Positions 34,389 to 42,292 of a DNA stretch of 48,332 nt are shown piece after piece. The notes below the pieces were generated by a model. The model was not told the DNA's origin. It worked only from the letters and a program-made list of their open reading frames with translations, and made no database searches. Source of the DNA: an uncultured Candidatus Saccharibacteria bacterium (lineage in GTDB: Bacteria; Patescibacteriota; Saccharimonadia; Saccharimonadales; Saccharimonadaceae). The translations under genes were made by a program, and so were the position numbers. Each line of letters opens with the position of its first letter. Positions within the stretch are counted from its first letter, which is position 1. The stretch covers positions 1 through 48,332 of the forward strand of contig CAMVEA010000004.1 in assembly GCA_947166405.1 (NCBI GenBank). The letters run 5' to 3'.

Positions 34389-36134
34389 TCATTTATTCAT
34401 AATTTTTATTTCAATTGCTTCAATCCTCTTAGCCTGCCCAGTCGTACCAGCTATTTCTCCATTCTTCACCCAACTCATCCACCCATAATCTTGCACATGT
34501 ACCCTATAATAAATATCGTATTTCAATTCCAAACCATTAGTCAATTCAATCATAATTGCCTCCATCCTCTTAGACAAACCAGTAGTACCACCAACATTTC
34601 CCCCAATTACCCAATCCATCCAACCAAAATCTTGCGCATGAACCTTATAACGCAAATTATTATTTGCCACCGAACCACTCAATTTTATATTAATTGCCTC
34701 CATTCTTTTCCACTGCCCAGTCGTACCAGCCAACTCTCCATTTCTTACCCAGTTCATCCAACCATAATCCTCTACGTGCCCAGCATACTCTACATTCACA
34801 TTTTCTTGTTTCTCCACAATCTTAATCTGAACAGCTTCTATTTTTAAAGATTGCCCAGTCGTACCAGCTACTTCCCCATTTCTCATCCAATCCATCCAAC
34901 CAATATTCTCTACATGAACCCTATAAAGGACATCATACTTTTTTGCCATCTCACCATAAAGATTAATCTGAACAGCTTCTATGCGCAATCCACTACCAGG
35001 CAGACCACTCGTCCCACCATCCCTTATCATGTTATTCTCCCATCCTATCTCCTGAATATGACTCCTGTACTCAATGCCAGACCCTTCTTTTAATTTAAGA
35101 CTTAGTGCCTCCATCCGTAAATTATGACCAGTCGTTCCCAACATTTTTCCTCCATCAATCACACCCAACCAACCATAATCCCTCACAAAAGCATTCTGCT
35201 CAAAAGCAACTGACGTAGATTCATCTGGAACTCTCACCATATTAGCCATAATTGATTGTATGCTAGGTAACTCTTTCGTCACCCCACCAAACCAATCCTG
35301 AAAATATGAATAAAAATTCCTATTCCCATAAGAAGAACATGCATCCCCAGTTCCATACCCAGCTGCAAGCGCCATTGCATTTGGCTGATATGGAGTATAT
35401 TGATACAATGAAGAAGTTGCACGATTTTTAATATTAACTACAGTTCCGCCACATCCAGCATTTGGATTATATTGCACATAATTATTTCCTACTGGATAAT
35501 AACGCGAACCATTATCCAAAACATAACGGTATAGTGCTGCAGCATTCCTTATTTGGTTTTTAAAACCATAATATTTAGACGAACATGCAGCCGTATCAGG
35601 ACAACCATATCCAGTCGCTTTCCTATAATCACTGTTATTCGGAATTCTATCCGTAATTAACCCAGTCTCTTTCTGCAATAACACCAACAACACTTGAGGA
35701 TTTATCCTATAATCCTGTGCTGCTTGCCATATTATATGAGCTGCACTTTCACCATACTGAAATCCAATCTCATTATCATTATTTCCAAATCTTTCCTCCG
35801 ACAAACATACAAAATGTCCATTATCCCAATGCCAAATATATTTTACATTTGCCGATAGTCTTTGATAATAACCATAATCCCTATTATCACAAGGATTTTT
35901 CGCCGTAAGCCAAGCCTGAATATCCGCTTCAGTCATTGAATTATAATTCCCCATTTGATAATCCGAAATAATATAACCAGGATCAAAACCAGCAAATGAA
36001 GCTGCGTCGGCATTATTGTCATCTTTATATCGTTGTGTCATAAAAACAAACAAAAAAACTCCAACAAAAATTCCAATCAACAAATACCTCAATCTCGTAT
36101 CGCGACGCCTTACAGCCAAACCAGAACTAGACAT
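34389..36134 (-). CDS. Secreted lysozyme-like protein with six ChW repeats, copy 1
   Basis: A 581-residue surface protein. A membrane/signal helix spans ~17-32. Residues ~40-285 form a compact Cys-containing domain whose INPQVLLVLLQKETGLI segment resembles the catalytic-Glu helix of lytic transglycosylase or glucosaminidase-like domains common in Gram-positive secreted proteins. Six tandem repeats with the GW...G...GTTG....EAI pattern follow (for example GWMDWMRNGEVAGTTG), matching clostridial hydrophobic W (ChW) repeats used in surface binding. The catalytic domain is DNA-identical to that of the gene at 36925-38673. It follows the 197-residue membrane protein gene by 3 bp. Wall remodelling or host adhesion are both possible. 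Confidence 0.78.
   Translation of the reverse strand: MSSSGLAVRRRDTRLRYLLIGIFVGVFLFVFMTQRYKDDNNADAASFAGFDPGYIISDYQMGNYNSMTEADIQAWLTAKNPCDNRDYGYYQRLSANVKYIWHWDNGHFVCLSEERFGNNDNEIGFQYGESAAHIIWQAAQDYRINPQVLLVLLQKETGLITDRIPNNSDYRKATGYGCPDTAACSSKYYGFKNQIRNAAALYRYVLDNGSRYYPVGNNYVQYNPNAGCGGTVVNIKNRATSSLYQYTPYQPNAMALAAGYGTGDACSSYGNRNFYSYFQDWFGGVTKELPSIQSIMANMVRVPDESTSVAFEQNAFVRDYGWLGVIDGGKMLGTTGHNLRMEALSLKLKEGSGIEYRSHIQEIGWENNMIRDGGTSGLPGSGLRIEAVQINLYGEMAKKYDVLYRVHVENIGWMDWMRNGEVAGTTGQSLKIEAVQIKIVEKQENVNVEYAGHVEDYGWMNWVRNGELAGTTGQWKRMEAINIKLSGSVANNNLRYKVHAQDFGWMDWVIGGNVGGTTGLSKRMEAIMIELTNGLELKYDIYYRVHVQDYGWMSWVKNGEIAGTTGQAKRIEAIEIKIMNK
35278..36021. repeat. 744-bp exact direct repeat, copy 1
   Basis: By line-by-line reading this segment is identical to 37820-38563 at a constant offset of 2542 bp. 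It covers the whole N-terminal domain of the ChW protein from just after the signal helix to the start of the repeats. Sequence on both sides diverges at once. This is a mark of recent gene conversion or partial duplication. Confidence 0.9.
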
Positions 36135-36137
36135 AAT

Positions 36138-36731
36138 CTATATATTAACCTTTCCTTGCAATAAACCTTTTCTTTCATCCGAGCCAATCTTGATAATAAT
36201 ATCAATCTCACCTCCCCCCAACGCTGACACAGGAACATTAAACCCATCACAAACCGATGTCGCAACACTACTTATAATACTAACCTCGGTATTATATATA
36301 ACGGTACCTCCACTTTCCAACACCAACTCACACTCACCTGTAGTTAAGTATTGATCAATATTGGTCCTTATTACTAGTTCACTACCAGATACTCCAGCAT
36401 ACGTTATTGCTCCAGTCAGACTTTCAGATGCATTAGGGTCATCTCCCTCATATTGTATAGTTTTTTCCTTTTCCACCACATCTGGAATAACTGGCTCATC
36501 GCTCTTATCATCCTCTTCTCTTATCTTTTCGTTTTCTTCTTTCTCTTTTTCCTTCACCAATTCATTCTTACCCACATCATCCCTATCATTAACAATAACG
36601 TCCTTTGTTCGAAAATAAGCATCCCACACAAAATAACAAATCACCACCACCCCTACAAAAAGCAACGCCATAAACAACCAATACAACCATCTTTTACCCC
36701 TATTTCTTTTTTGTTTTCGTTTTTGTGCCAT
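36138..36731 (-). CDS. Small single-pass membrane protein, hypothetical
   Basis: A 197-residue protein of no recognised family. A Lys/Arg-rich start (MAQKRKQKRNRGKRW) precedes one helix at about 17-38. A charged Glu/Lys/Asp linker (~48-88) and a beta-rich outer domain follow, with two Cys in CELVLESGG and SVCDGFNVP that could form a disulphide. The stop is 3 bp from the ATG of the ChW protein gene, so the two are co-translated and may act together. A short relic of a second copy lies upstream of the other ChW gene. Confidence 0.75.
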   Translation of the reverse strand: MAQKRKQKRNRGKRWLYWLFMALLFVGVVVICYFVWDAYFRTKDVIVNDRDDVGKNELVKEKEKEENEKIREEDDKSDEPVIPDVVEKEKTIQYEGDDPNASESLTGAITYAGVSGSELVIRTNIDQYLTTGECELVLESGGTVIYNTEVSIISSVATSVCDGFNVPVSALGGGEIDIIIKIGSDERKGLLQGKVNI

Positions 36732-36751
36732 AATTGTTTTCTCCTAATTTA

Positions 36752-36780
36752 ATAATAACACCAAATATTACTTTTGTAAA
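36752..36780 (-). promoter_or_regulatory. Promoter of the 197-residue protein/ChW copy 1 operon
   Basis: Minus-strand -35 TTTACA (36780-36775), 17-bp spacer and extended -10 TGT-TATTAT (36757-36752). AGGAG precedes the ATG at 36731. Nothing else is seen in 36781-36924. Confidence 0.6.
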
Positions 36781-36924
36781 CACCTAGAAACGTAGGTTCT
36801 TAAATAATTCACTCCGACTAGTGTGTTTTCTTCGAAAAATCATTGCTACCCCAGTTTAATGATTGAATTCAAAAATCCAAATCTAGAAATACCACTTTAT
36901 TATACAGAGTCTAAGACATACCTC

Positions 36925-38673
36925 TCATTTTTTTGTTATTCTAATCTCCAAAGCTTCCATTTGCCATCCTCTTCCAGTAGTTCCAGCTATTTGCCCGTTC
37001 TTTAGCCATGGTTGCCATCCTATATTCGCTACGTGCACTCGATAATTAACATCGTAATCTCTAGCCAAGCCTGCATCAAGTTGAATTTGTATTGCCTCCA
37101 TCTGCCTCGATTCGCCAACAGTCCCAGACATTCTCCCATTACTGGACCATCCTAACCACCCCCTACCAGAAACGTGAGTTCGATAATAAATACTATGACC
37201 ATTTGTCAATTCAATTGGAAGCTTAATCATTACAGCCTCCATTCTCCTCGATTCACCAACCGTACCCGCCATACCACCACTTCTCATCCAGCTTAACCAC
37301 CCATAGTCAGCTACATGCGCCTCATATAAAGGACCATAATCCTTTTTTATAATCTTTATTTGAATCGCCTCCAACTGTCTATACTCACCAGTGGTACCAG
37401 CCACTTCCCCATTTTTCATCCATTCCATCCAACCAATATTAGCAGCATGTACACGATAATAAATATCGTAGTTTTTTGACAACTCACTATTCAACCTAAT
37501 CTGCACAGCCTCAATTCTAAGCGAACGCCCCGTCGTTCCACTAACCTCACCATCCTTATGATAAACGTTTTCCCATCCAACATCCTGAATATGCGACCTA
37601 TATTCTATTCCTTTATATTCCTCAAGTGCAACCGCAAAGGCTTCCATCCTTATACCATATCCAACCGTTCCAGTCATCTCACCACCATTCACTGGTGGAT
37701 CCATCCAACCAAAATTTGCGACATGTGCATTGTATTTCATCGCCAAATCGTTTTGCTCATTTGGTACCCTAACCATGTTAGAACGGACTTCTTGAATTGT
37801 TATTTCCTTCCCTTCTTTTGTCACCCCACCAAACCAATCCTGAAAATATGAATAAAAATTCCTATTCCCATAAGAAGAACATGCATCCCCAGTTCCATAC
37901 CCAGCTGCAAGCGCCATTGCATTTGGCTGATATGGAGTATATTGATACAATGAAGAAGTTGCACGATTTTTAATATTAACTACAGTTCCGCCACATCCAG
38001 CATTTGGATTATATTGCACATAATTATTTCCTACTGGATAATAACGCGAACCATTATCCAAAACATAACGGTATAGTGCTGCAGCATTCCTTATTTGGTT
38101 TTTAAAACCATAATATTTAGACGAACATGCAGCCGTATCAGGACAACCATATCCAGTCGCTTTCCTATAATCACTGTTATTCGGAATTCTATCCGTAATT
38201 AACCCAGTCTCTTTCTGCAATAACACCAACAACACTTGAGGATTTATCCTATAATCCTGTGCTGCTTGCCATATTATATGAGCTGCACTTTCACCATACT
38301 GAAATCCAATCTCATTATCATTATTTCCAAATCTTTCCTCCGACAAACATACAAAATGTCCATTATCCCAATGCCAAATATATTTTACATTTGCCGATAG
38401 TCTTTGATAATAACCATAATCCCTATTATCACAAGGATTTTTCGCCGTAAGCCAAGCCTGAATATCCGCTTCAGTCATTGAATTATAATTCCCCATTTGA
38501 TAATCCGAAATAATATAACCAGGATCAAAACCAGCAAATGAAGCTGCGTCGGCATTATTGTCACTACAATACCATTGCGTAATAACAAACACAAATACCA
38601 CAATAAAAAATACTATATTTCCAAATCTAATCTTCTTATTACAACGGCACGCATAATAACTAGAAATAAACAT
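36925..38673 (-). CDS. Secreted lysozyme-like protein with six ChW repeats, copy 2
   Basis: A 582-residue paralogue of the protein at 34389-36134. The membrane helix (~17-33) and its flanks are diverged, the ~250-residue N-terminal domain is identical, and the six ChW repeats are clearly diverged (for example GWMEWMKNGEVAGTTG and GWLGWSSNGRMSGTVG). So the enzymatic part is fixed while the binding part differs. Its ATG lies inside a 40-codon upstream reading frame in another frame, which has its own ribosome site and could couple translation. Confidence 0.78.
   Translation of the reverse strand: MFISSYYACRCNKKIRFGNIVFFIVVFVFVITQWYCSDNNADAASFAGFDPGYIISDYQMGNYNSMTEADIQAWLTAKNPCDNRDYGYYQRLSANVKYIWHWDNGHFVCLSEERFGNNDNEIGFQYGESAAHIIWQAAQDYRINPQVLLVLLQKETGLITDRIPNNSDYRKATGYGCPDTAACSSKYYGFKNQIRNAAALYRYVLDNGSRYYPVGNNYVQYNPNAGCGGTVVNIKNRATSSLYQYTPYQPNAMALAAGYGTGDACSSYGNRNFYSYFQDWFGGVTKEGKEITIQEVRSNMVRVPNEQNDLAMKYNAHVANFGWMDPPVNGGEMTGTVGYGIRMEAFAVALEEYKGIEYRSHIQDVGWENVYHKDGEVSGTTGRSLRIEAVQIRLNSELSKNYDIYYRVHAANIGWMEWMKNGEVAGTTGEYRQLEAIQIKIIKKDYGPLYEAHVADYGWLSWMRSGGMAGTVGESRRMEAVMIKLPIELTNGHSIYYRTHVSGRGWLGWSSNGRMSGTVGESRQMEAIQIQLDAGLARDYDVNYRVHVANIGWQPWLKNGQIAGTTGRGWQMEALEIRITKK
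37820..38563. repeat. 744-bp exact direct repeat, copy 2
   Basis: Second copy of the segment at 35278-36021. The repeat ends exactly where the membrane helix and the ChW region begin to differ between the two genes. Confidence 0.9.
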
Positions 38674-38735
38674 AAATATCTATTAACCTTTCCACGCAAA
38701 ACCCCTCGCATTTCTGCGCTATTATTAATATTCAT
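38613..38735 (-). CDS. Short leader ORF, relic of the 197-residue protein gene
   Basis: A 40-codon frame (MNINNSAEMRGVLRGKVNRY...) preceded by GGGAGGAGAG, a strong ribosome site. Its RGVLRGKVN matches the end of the 197-residue membrane protein (KGLLQGKVN), which in the other cassette precedes the ChW gene. The frame continues past that point and overlaps the first 61 bp of the ChW copy 2 gene. It is probably the surviving 3' end of a deleted gene, now perhaps acting as a coupling leader. A possible promoter upstream has -35 TTGACT (38857-38852), 18 bp, -10 TATTAT (38833-38828). Confidence 0.45.
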   Translation of the reverse strand: MNINNSAEMRGVLRGKVNRYLCLFLVIMRAVVIRRLDLEI

Positions 38736-38901
38736 ATTTATCTCTCCTCCCAAGCTCCATATTTTAGAACAAATAACCCCCCTCAAATGATTGTTGCAAC
38801 GGTTCTAATTTGGCTATACTAGATACAATAATAACACCACCCCACCCCAAAAGTCAATAAGAATACTGCAATATGTTCTTTCTAATCAAATATCTTCCAA
38901 T

Positions 38902-39228
38902 CTATTCCAAATCTAACCCCAATATCTCAGCCGCAGCTACCAACACTTTTCGCGCCTCATCGGTACAATCCAACATCTTCGCCTTAAATAACCCCACCGT
39001 CTCCTCATGTTTATAATCCAACACTTCAAGTGAACGCGCTGCTCCTGGCACTTTACGCAAAACACCTTTTTCCACAAGGTTTTCCACATGTTCTGCCACA
39101 GCCGACACAGAAGATAATCCAAGTCCAGCCATAATTTCTCGATAAGACGGTGAATAACCATTCTCCTCTGTAAAATCCTGCAAGAAGTTCAAAACCGCTA
39201 ATTGTTTTTTTGTGATTTTCACTGCCAT
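38902..39228 (-). CDS. LexA DNA-binding-domain-only regulator
   Basis: A 108-residue protein starting MAVKITKKQLAVLNF. Residues 4-70 match the LexA winged-helix domain (FTEENGYSPSYREIMAGLGLSS, VENLVEKGVLRK). The S24 peptidase half with its cleavage site and Ser/Lys dyad is absent; instead ~35 residues of a charged C-terminal helix follow. It therefore should not self-cleave with RecA. A longer reading start at 39336 would run through the divergent gene's start and is rejected. It shares a 19-bp intergenic gap with the LCP gene and may regulate that promoter. Confidence 0.8.
   Translation of the reverse strand: MAVKITKKQLAVLNFLQDFTEENGYSPSYREIMAGLGLSSVSAVAEHVENLVEKGVLRKVPGAARSLEVLDYKHEETVGLFKAKMLDCTDEARKVLVAAAEILGLDLE
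39080..39088. repeat. TTTTCCACA, second of a pair (39068 and 39080)
   Basis: Two copies of TTTTCCACA start at 39068 and 39080 inside the LexA-like gene. They repeat the 11-12-bp spaced arrangement seen at 750/761 and 1639/1651. In this gene they encode part of NLVEKG, so coding constraint alone could explain them. Confidence 0.3.
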
Positions 39229-39233
39229 TATGC

Positions 39234-39243
39234 TATAATTATA
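39234..39243. promoter_or_regulatory. Overlapping divergent -10 boxes
   Basis: The 10-bp sequence TATAATTATA holds a plus-strand TATAAT (39234-39239, preceded by TGC) and a minus-strand TATAAT (39243-39238). The plus box ends 8 bp before the LCP ATG at 39248, the minus box ends 9 bp before the LexA-like ATG at 39228. Both messages would be leaderless or nearly so, and polymerase cannot occupy both boxes at once. Confidence 0.7.
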
Positions 39244-39247
39244 TACA

Positions 39248-41248
39248 ATGGATAAAAATAAATCAATTGACGGCCTTACTGTTCGACGCCCACAAAAATC
39301 AGTGGCTTCTTCTCCTAACTCTTCTAATAGCTCCAATCAAACCAATACTGCCAAAGGTCCCAAATCCACCCCCAAGAACAAAGCAAAATCTACCGCCAAA
39401 GTCACCAAAGCTACTAAGACTACCAAAGCTACCAGAACTAACCAAATCACCAAATCAACTAAGGCAACCAAATCCCCAAAATCCCCAGTTCGCTCCACCA
39501 AACCCACACGCAAAGCCTCCCCCAAAAAAATAACCTCCCCCAAGTCCAAACCATCCTCAACGCCCAAGCCACTCCCAGAAGCTACAACAAGCAAAACAAC
39601 GCTTATTGACGATGTGTACTCTCAAATACGTCCACATCACAAATCAGACATCGACCAATCCACCACACCCACACCATCACCCAATGAGCTCCAACCAACA
39701 CAACCTGCTCAAGATATACCAGAGCCACTAGCCGACTCTAGTGACTTTCTTTCACCTGTCCAATCGTTTAGTTTCGACGAACAAACCGGCAAGCTAGAAG
39801 CGATTGACCCTAACACAATCCAACAGTCCATCACCGACGACCAAGACACTACCAACCAAAACGACACCGATGACAGCAATCCACTTACTCAATCTACAAA
39901 ACCCAAGAAAGTGAAGAAAAAAATGTCAAAAAAACGCAAAATAATTATTAGCGTCATCTTTTCCATCATTCTAATTCTACTAGCAGGTCTTACTTGGCTT
40001 ATTCTCTGGGGCAACGACATCATCGCGCGCATCACTGGAGGCCAAGGAAACGTATTCGACTTGCTTACATTTATGGATGATAAATACGAGCCACTCAAGA
40101 CAGATAAAAACGGTCGCACTAATATCCTAGCATTTGGCACCAGCGGATACAATATGGAAGGTGACGAAGGCAACGGTACCCATGACGGCGCGCAACTTAC
40201 CGATTCCATCATGATTATTAGTCTCAATCAAGAGACTGGAGACATCGCAATGCTTTCCCTCCCTCGCGATCTCAAAGTATCTTCCACCTGCACGGCCACT
40301 AGTAAAATCAACGAGTTATACTGGTGCAACAACATGGAGGGCAATAACGAACAAGCCGGCGCAGAAGCGCTTATAGAAGAAGTGAGTGAAATATTAGATA
40401 TCGATTTTCAATACTTCGCTCACCTCAACTGGGGTTCACTTGTTCAAATAGTCGATACCTTAGGTGGCATCAAAGTCACTCTAGACGAAGGAATATACGA
40501 TTACTATTACACCAAAGCCGTATTTGAACCGGGCGTAGAATACTCTATTGATGGCGCTCAAGCACTCGGTCTCGCTCGAGCTCGCCACGGCACCGAATCA
40601 GGCGACTTTTCTCGTGGCGCTTCCCAGCAAAAAATCCTCATCGGCATTAAAGACAAACTCCACGAGAAGAACCTATCCATCACTGAACTCACCGACTTAG
40701 CCGGAACACTTGGTGACAACCTTCGCACCAACTTCAACGTCGAGGAGCTTAAAACATTCGCTCACCTAATCTCTACTCTCGACCTCAATACAATGCGACA
40801 AGTTTCACTCATCGACCCAGAACCACTTATGACCACTGGCTCTATTAATAATATTTCTTATGTACTCCCAGCAGGAGGTGCTAACTACTACACCAAGATT
40901 CAAAACCACGTCGCCAAAATGTTCTCCAACGATCCACGAGACCGTGAAGACTCCTCCATCCTCATCTTAAACGGCACCGAAACACCAGGCCTAGCATCAT
41001 CCGAAAAAGAAACCCTCACAACCGATGGTTACGATAATTTATATATTGACGACGCCCCAGCAGGAGAATACACTAATCAATATACTCTATATTACCTCAC
41101 CGACACAGCACCCGAGACAAAAAAGCTCCTCGAATCCAAATACAGTATCACAGCCCTAACAGCCAATGACCTCCCAGCCGGTATCAACACTAATTACGAC
41201 TTCGTCCTAATCCTCGGCACCCCGCCCAACACTTCAACCGACAATTAA
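39248..41248 (+). CDS. LytR-CpsA-Psr (LCP) family glycopolymer transferase
   Basis: A 666-residue membrane protein that likely transfers a lipid-linked glycan to the cell wall. Residues 1-110 are an extremely basic Lys/Thr/Ser/Pro/Ala tail with histone H1-like KATKTTKAT units; 110-215 are acidic and Thr/Asp/Gln-rich. One helix spans 231-254. The outer LCP domain (~290-500) has DSIMIISLN, LSLPRDLKV with the family's catalytic Arg/Asp region, LNWGSLVQIVDTLGGIKV and RARHGTESGDFSRGASQQ. Residues ~575-660 are a LytR_C domain. The cytoplasmic tail is far longer than usual. The 207 bp after the gene hold nothing recognised. Confidence 0.88.
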   Translation: MDKNKSIDGLTVRRPQKSVASSPNSSNSSNQTNTAKGPKSTPKNKAKSTAKVTKATKTTKATRTNQITKSTKATKSPKSPVRSTKPTRKASPKKITSPKSKPSSTPKPLPEATTSKTTLIDDVYSQIRPHHKSDIDQSTTPTPSPNELQPTQPAQDIPEPLADSSDFLSPVQSFSFDEQTGKLEAIDPNTIQQSITDDQDTTNQNDTDDSNPLTQSTKPKKVKKKMSKKRKIIISVIFSIILILLAGLTWLILWGNDIIARITGGQGNVFDLLTFMDDKYEPLKTDKNGRTNILAFGTSGYNMEGDEGNGTHDGAQLTDSIMIISLNQETGDIAMLSLPRDLKVSSTCTATSKINELYWCNNMEGNNEQAGAEALIEEVSEILDIDFQYFAHLNWGSLVQIVDTLGGIKVTLDEGIYDYYYTKAVFEPGVEYSIDGAQALGLARARHGTESGDFSRGASQQKILIGIKDKLHEKNLSITELTDLAGTLGDNLRTNFNVEELKTFAHLISTLDLNTMRQVSLIDPEPLMTTGSINNISYVLPAGGANYYTKIQNHVAKMFSNDPRDREDSSILILNGTETPGLASSEKETLTTDGYDNLYIDDAPAGEYTNQYTLYYLTDTAPETKKLLESKYSITALTANDLPAGINTNYDFVLILGTPPNTSTDN

Positions 41249-41455
41249 GTGCTAGTTTAATATTTCTCACCAAACCAACAACCAACTCGTAACAAATAAA
41301 ATCAAACAGCAATTATTCTACAACACTAAGTATAACAAATAAATAGAAACCTTCAGAATCAAAAGTTTAACACTATCACAAGTAGATAAAAACCACATAC
41401 TTTTGTAGGCTCACCCAGAAGCTAATTATTCGTACGATTATTTCTTACAAATCAT

Positions 41456-42205
41456 TTAACGTTTTTTCAAAAATAACCGAACACCATAAGCAACACCAGA
41501 CAACAATACAATTACTCCAGCCGAGTACAATAAAGGACTCACATTATCGATATAAGAAACTGTATTTAAGCCAGTATCAGGACTCTCAGGGGTAGCAACC
41601 TCCGTAGAAGATGAACTACTGGAATTATCAGCAACACCATCCTCTGAATCATCTGGAACCACAACAGGCTCAGAGTCCTCCTCTTCCCTAGCATATGCAA
41701 GAAGGTGAAGACTAAACGCACCATTACTATGTTCATTACTAAGTTCACTACTTAAAACAATCTCAGTAAACAAAGGCTCTGTCACATCACCTACGGCAAG
41801 TTTTGTTGCATAATCATAGCAATTCCCAGAAGCGGGATCCGAAGAATCATTTATCGAGTTATCATTAAGGCTCCAATTCTCATTAATATTAATCCCAAAA
41901 GTATTCGATGGAAGACTAATTAACTCTCCATTCCCACCAATCGCCGACTCCGACAAGCACATTTGCACAAACACCGGCACCGATCCATCATTCCTAACTC
42001 GAGGAATCGCACTATAAGTCATCCCAGGCATCGCATCAGTAATATCCTCCCAATATTTATATCCTCCACTTCCATCCTCAACCAACTCTACTATACTGAT
42101 ATCCACCGACCCACTCGCAAAGACAGGAACAGAAACAAAACCACCAACCGTTCCAGCCAATAAAACACTCGCCGCACAAAGGCAAAATCTTCTTTCTTTG
42201 GTCAT
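41456..42205 (-). CDS. Camelysin/TasA-like surface protein with SPDTG sorting-type tail
   Basis: A 249-residue exported protein. A signal peptide occupies ~1-30 (LCAASVLLAGTVGGFVSVPVFA). A beta-rich domain with DISIVELVEDGSGGYKYWEDI and RNDGSVPVFVQMCLSES resembles the camelysin/TasA core. An acidic Ser-rich linker (~175-205) leads to SPDTG at 208-212, a hydrophobic helix at 224-242 and FLKKR. That tripartite tail is like a sortase signal but with P-D-T-G in place of LPxTG. No sortase gene is in the window. It is last in the SipW/TasA-type operon, after a GC-rich hairpin. Confidence 0.72.
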   Translation of the reverse strand: MTKERRFCLCAASVLLAGTVGGFVSVPVFASGSVDISIVELVEDGSGGYKYWEDITDAMPGMTYSAIPRVRNDGSVPVFVQMCLSESAIGGNGELISLPSNTFGININENWSLNDNSINDSSDPASGNCYDYATKLAVGDVTEPLFTEIVLSSELSNEHSNGAFSLHLLAYAREEEDSEPVVVPDDSEDGVADNSSSSSSTEVATPESPDTGLNTVSYIDNVSPLLYSAGVIVLLSGVAYGVRLFLKKR

Positions 42206-42252
42206 CTTATTCCCTTTCCTCTCTCAATTAAAGTATTACTACCCCCATAGAA

Positions 42253-42276
42253 GGTCGGCCAGTTCCCTAGCCGACC
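42253..42276 (-). terminator. GC-rich hairpin between two operon genes
   Basis: GGTCGGC and GCCGACC form a 7-bp stem with a 10-base loop, in the 87-bp gap between the TasA-like gene and the SPDTG protein gene. No T-run follows on the minus strand, so it is more likely a partial attenuator or an RNA-stabilising structure that sets the ratio of the two products. Confidence 0.5.
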
Positions 42277-42292
42277 CATGTTTGTTCTAATA

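Noticed and set aside
34389-38673. ChW repeat differences as a second DGR target
   Set aside because: Differences are spread over all codon positions and many repeats, with no A-focused pattern and no conserved flank; ordinary divergence fits better.
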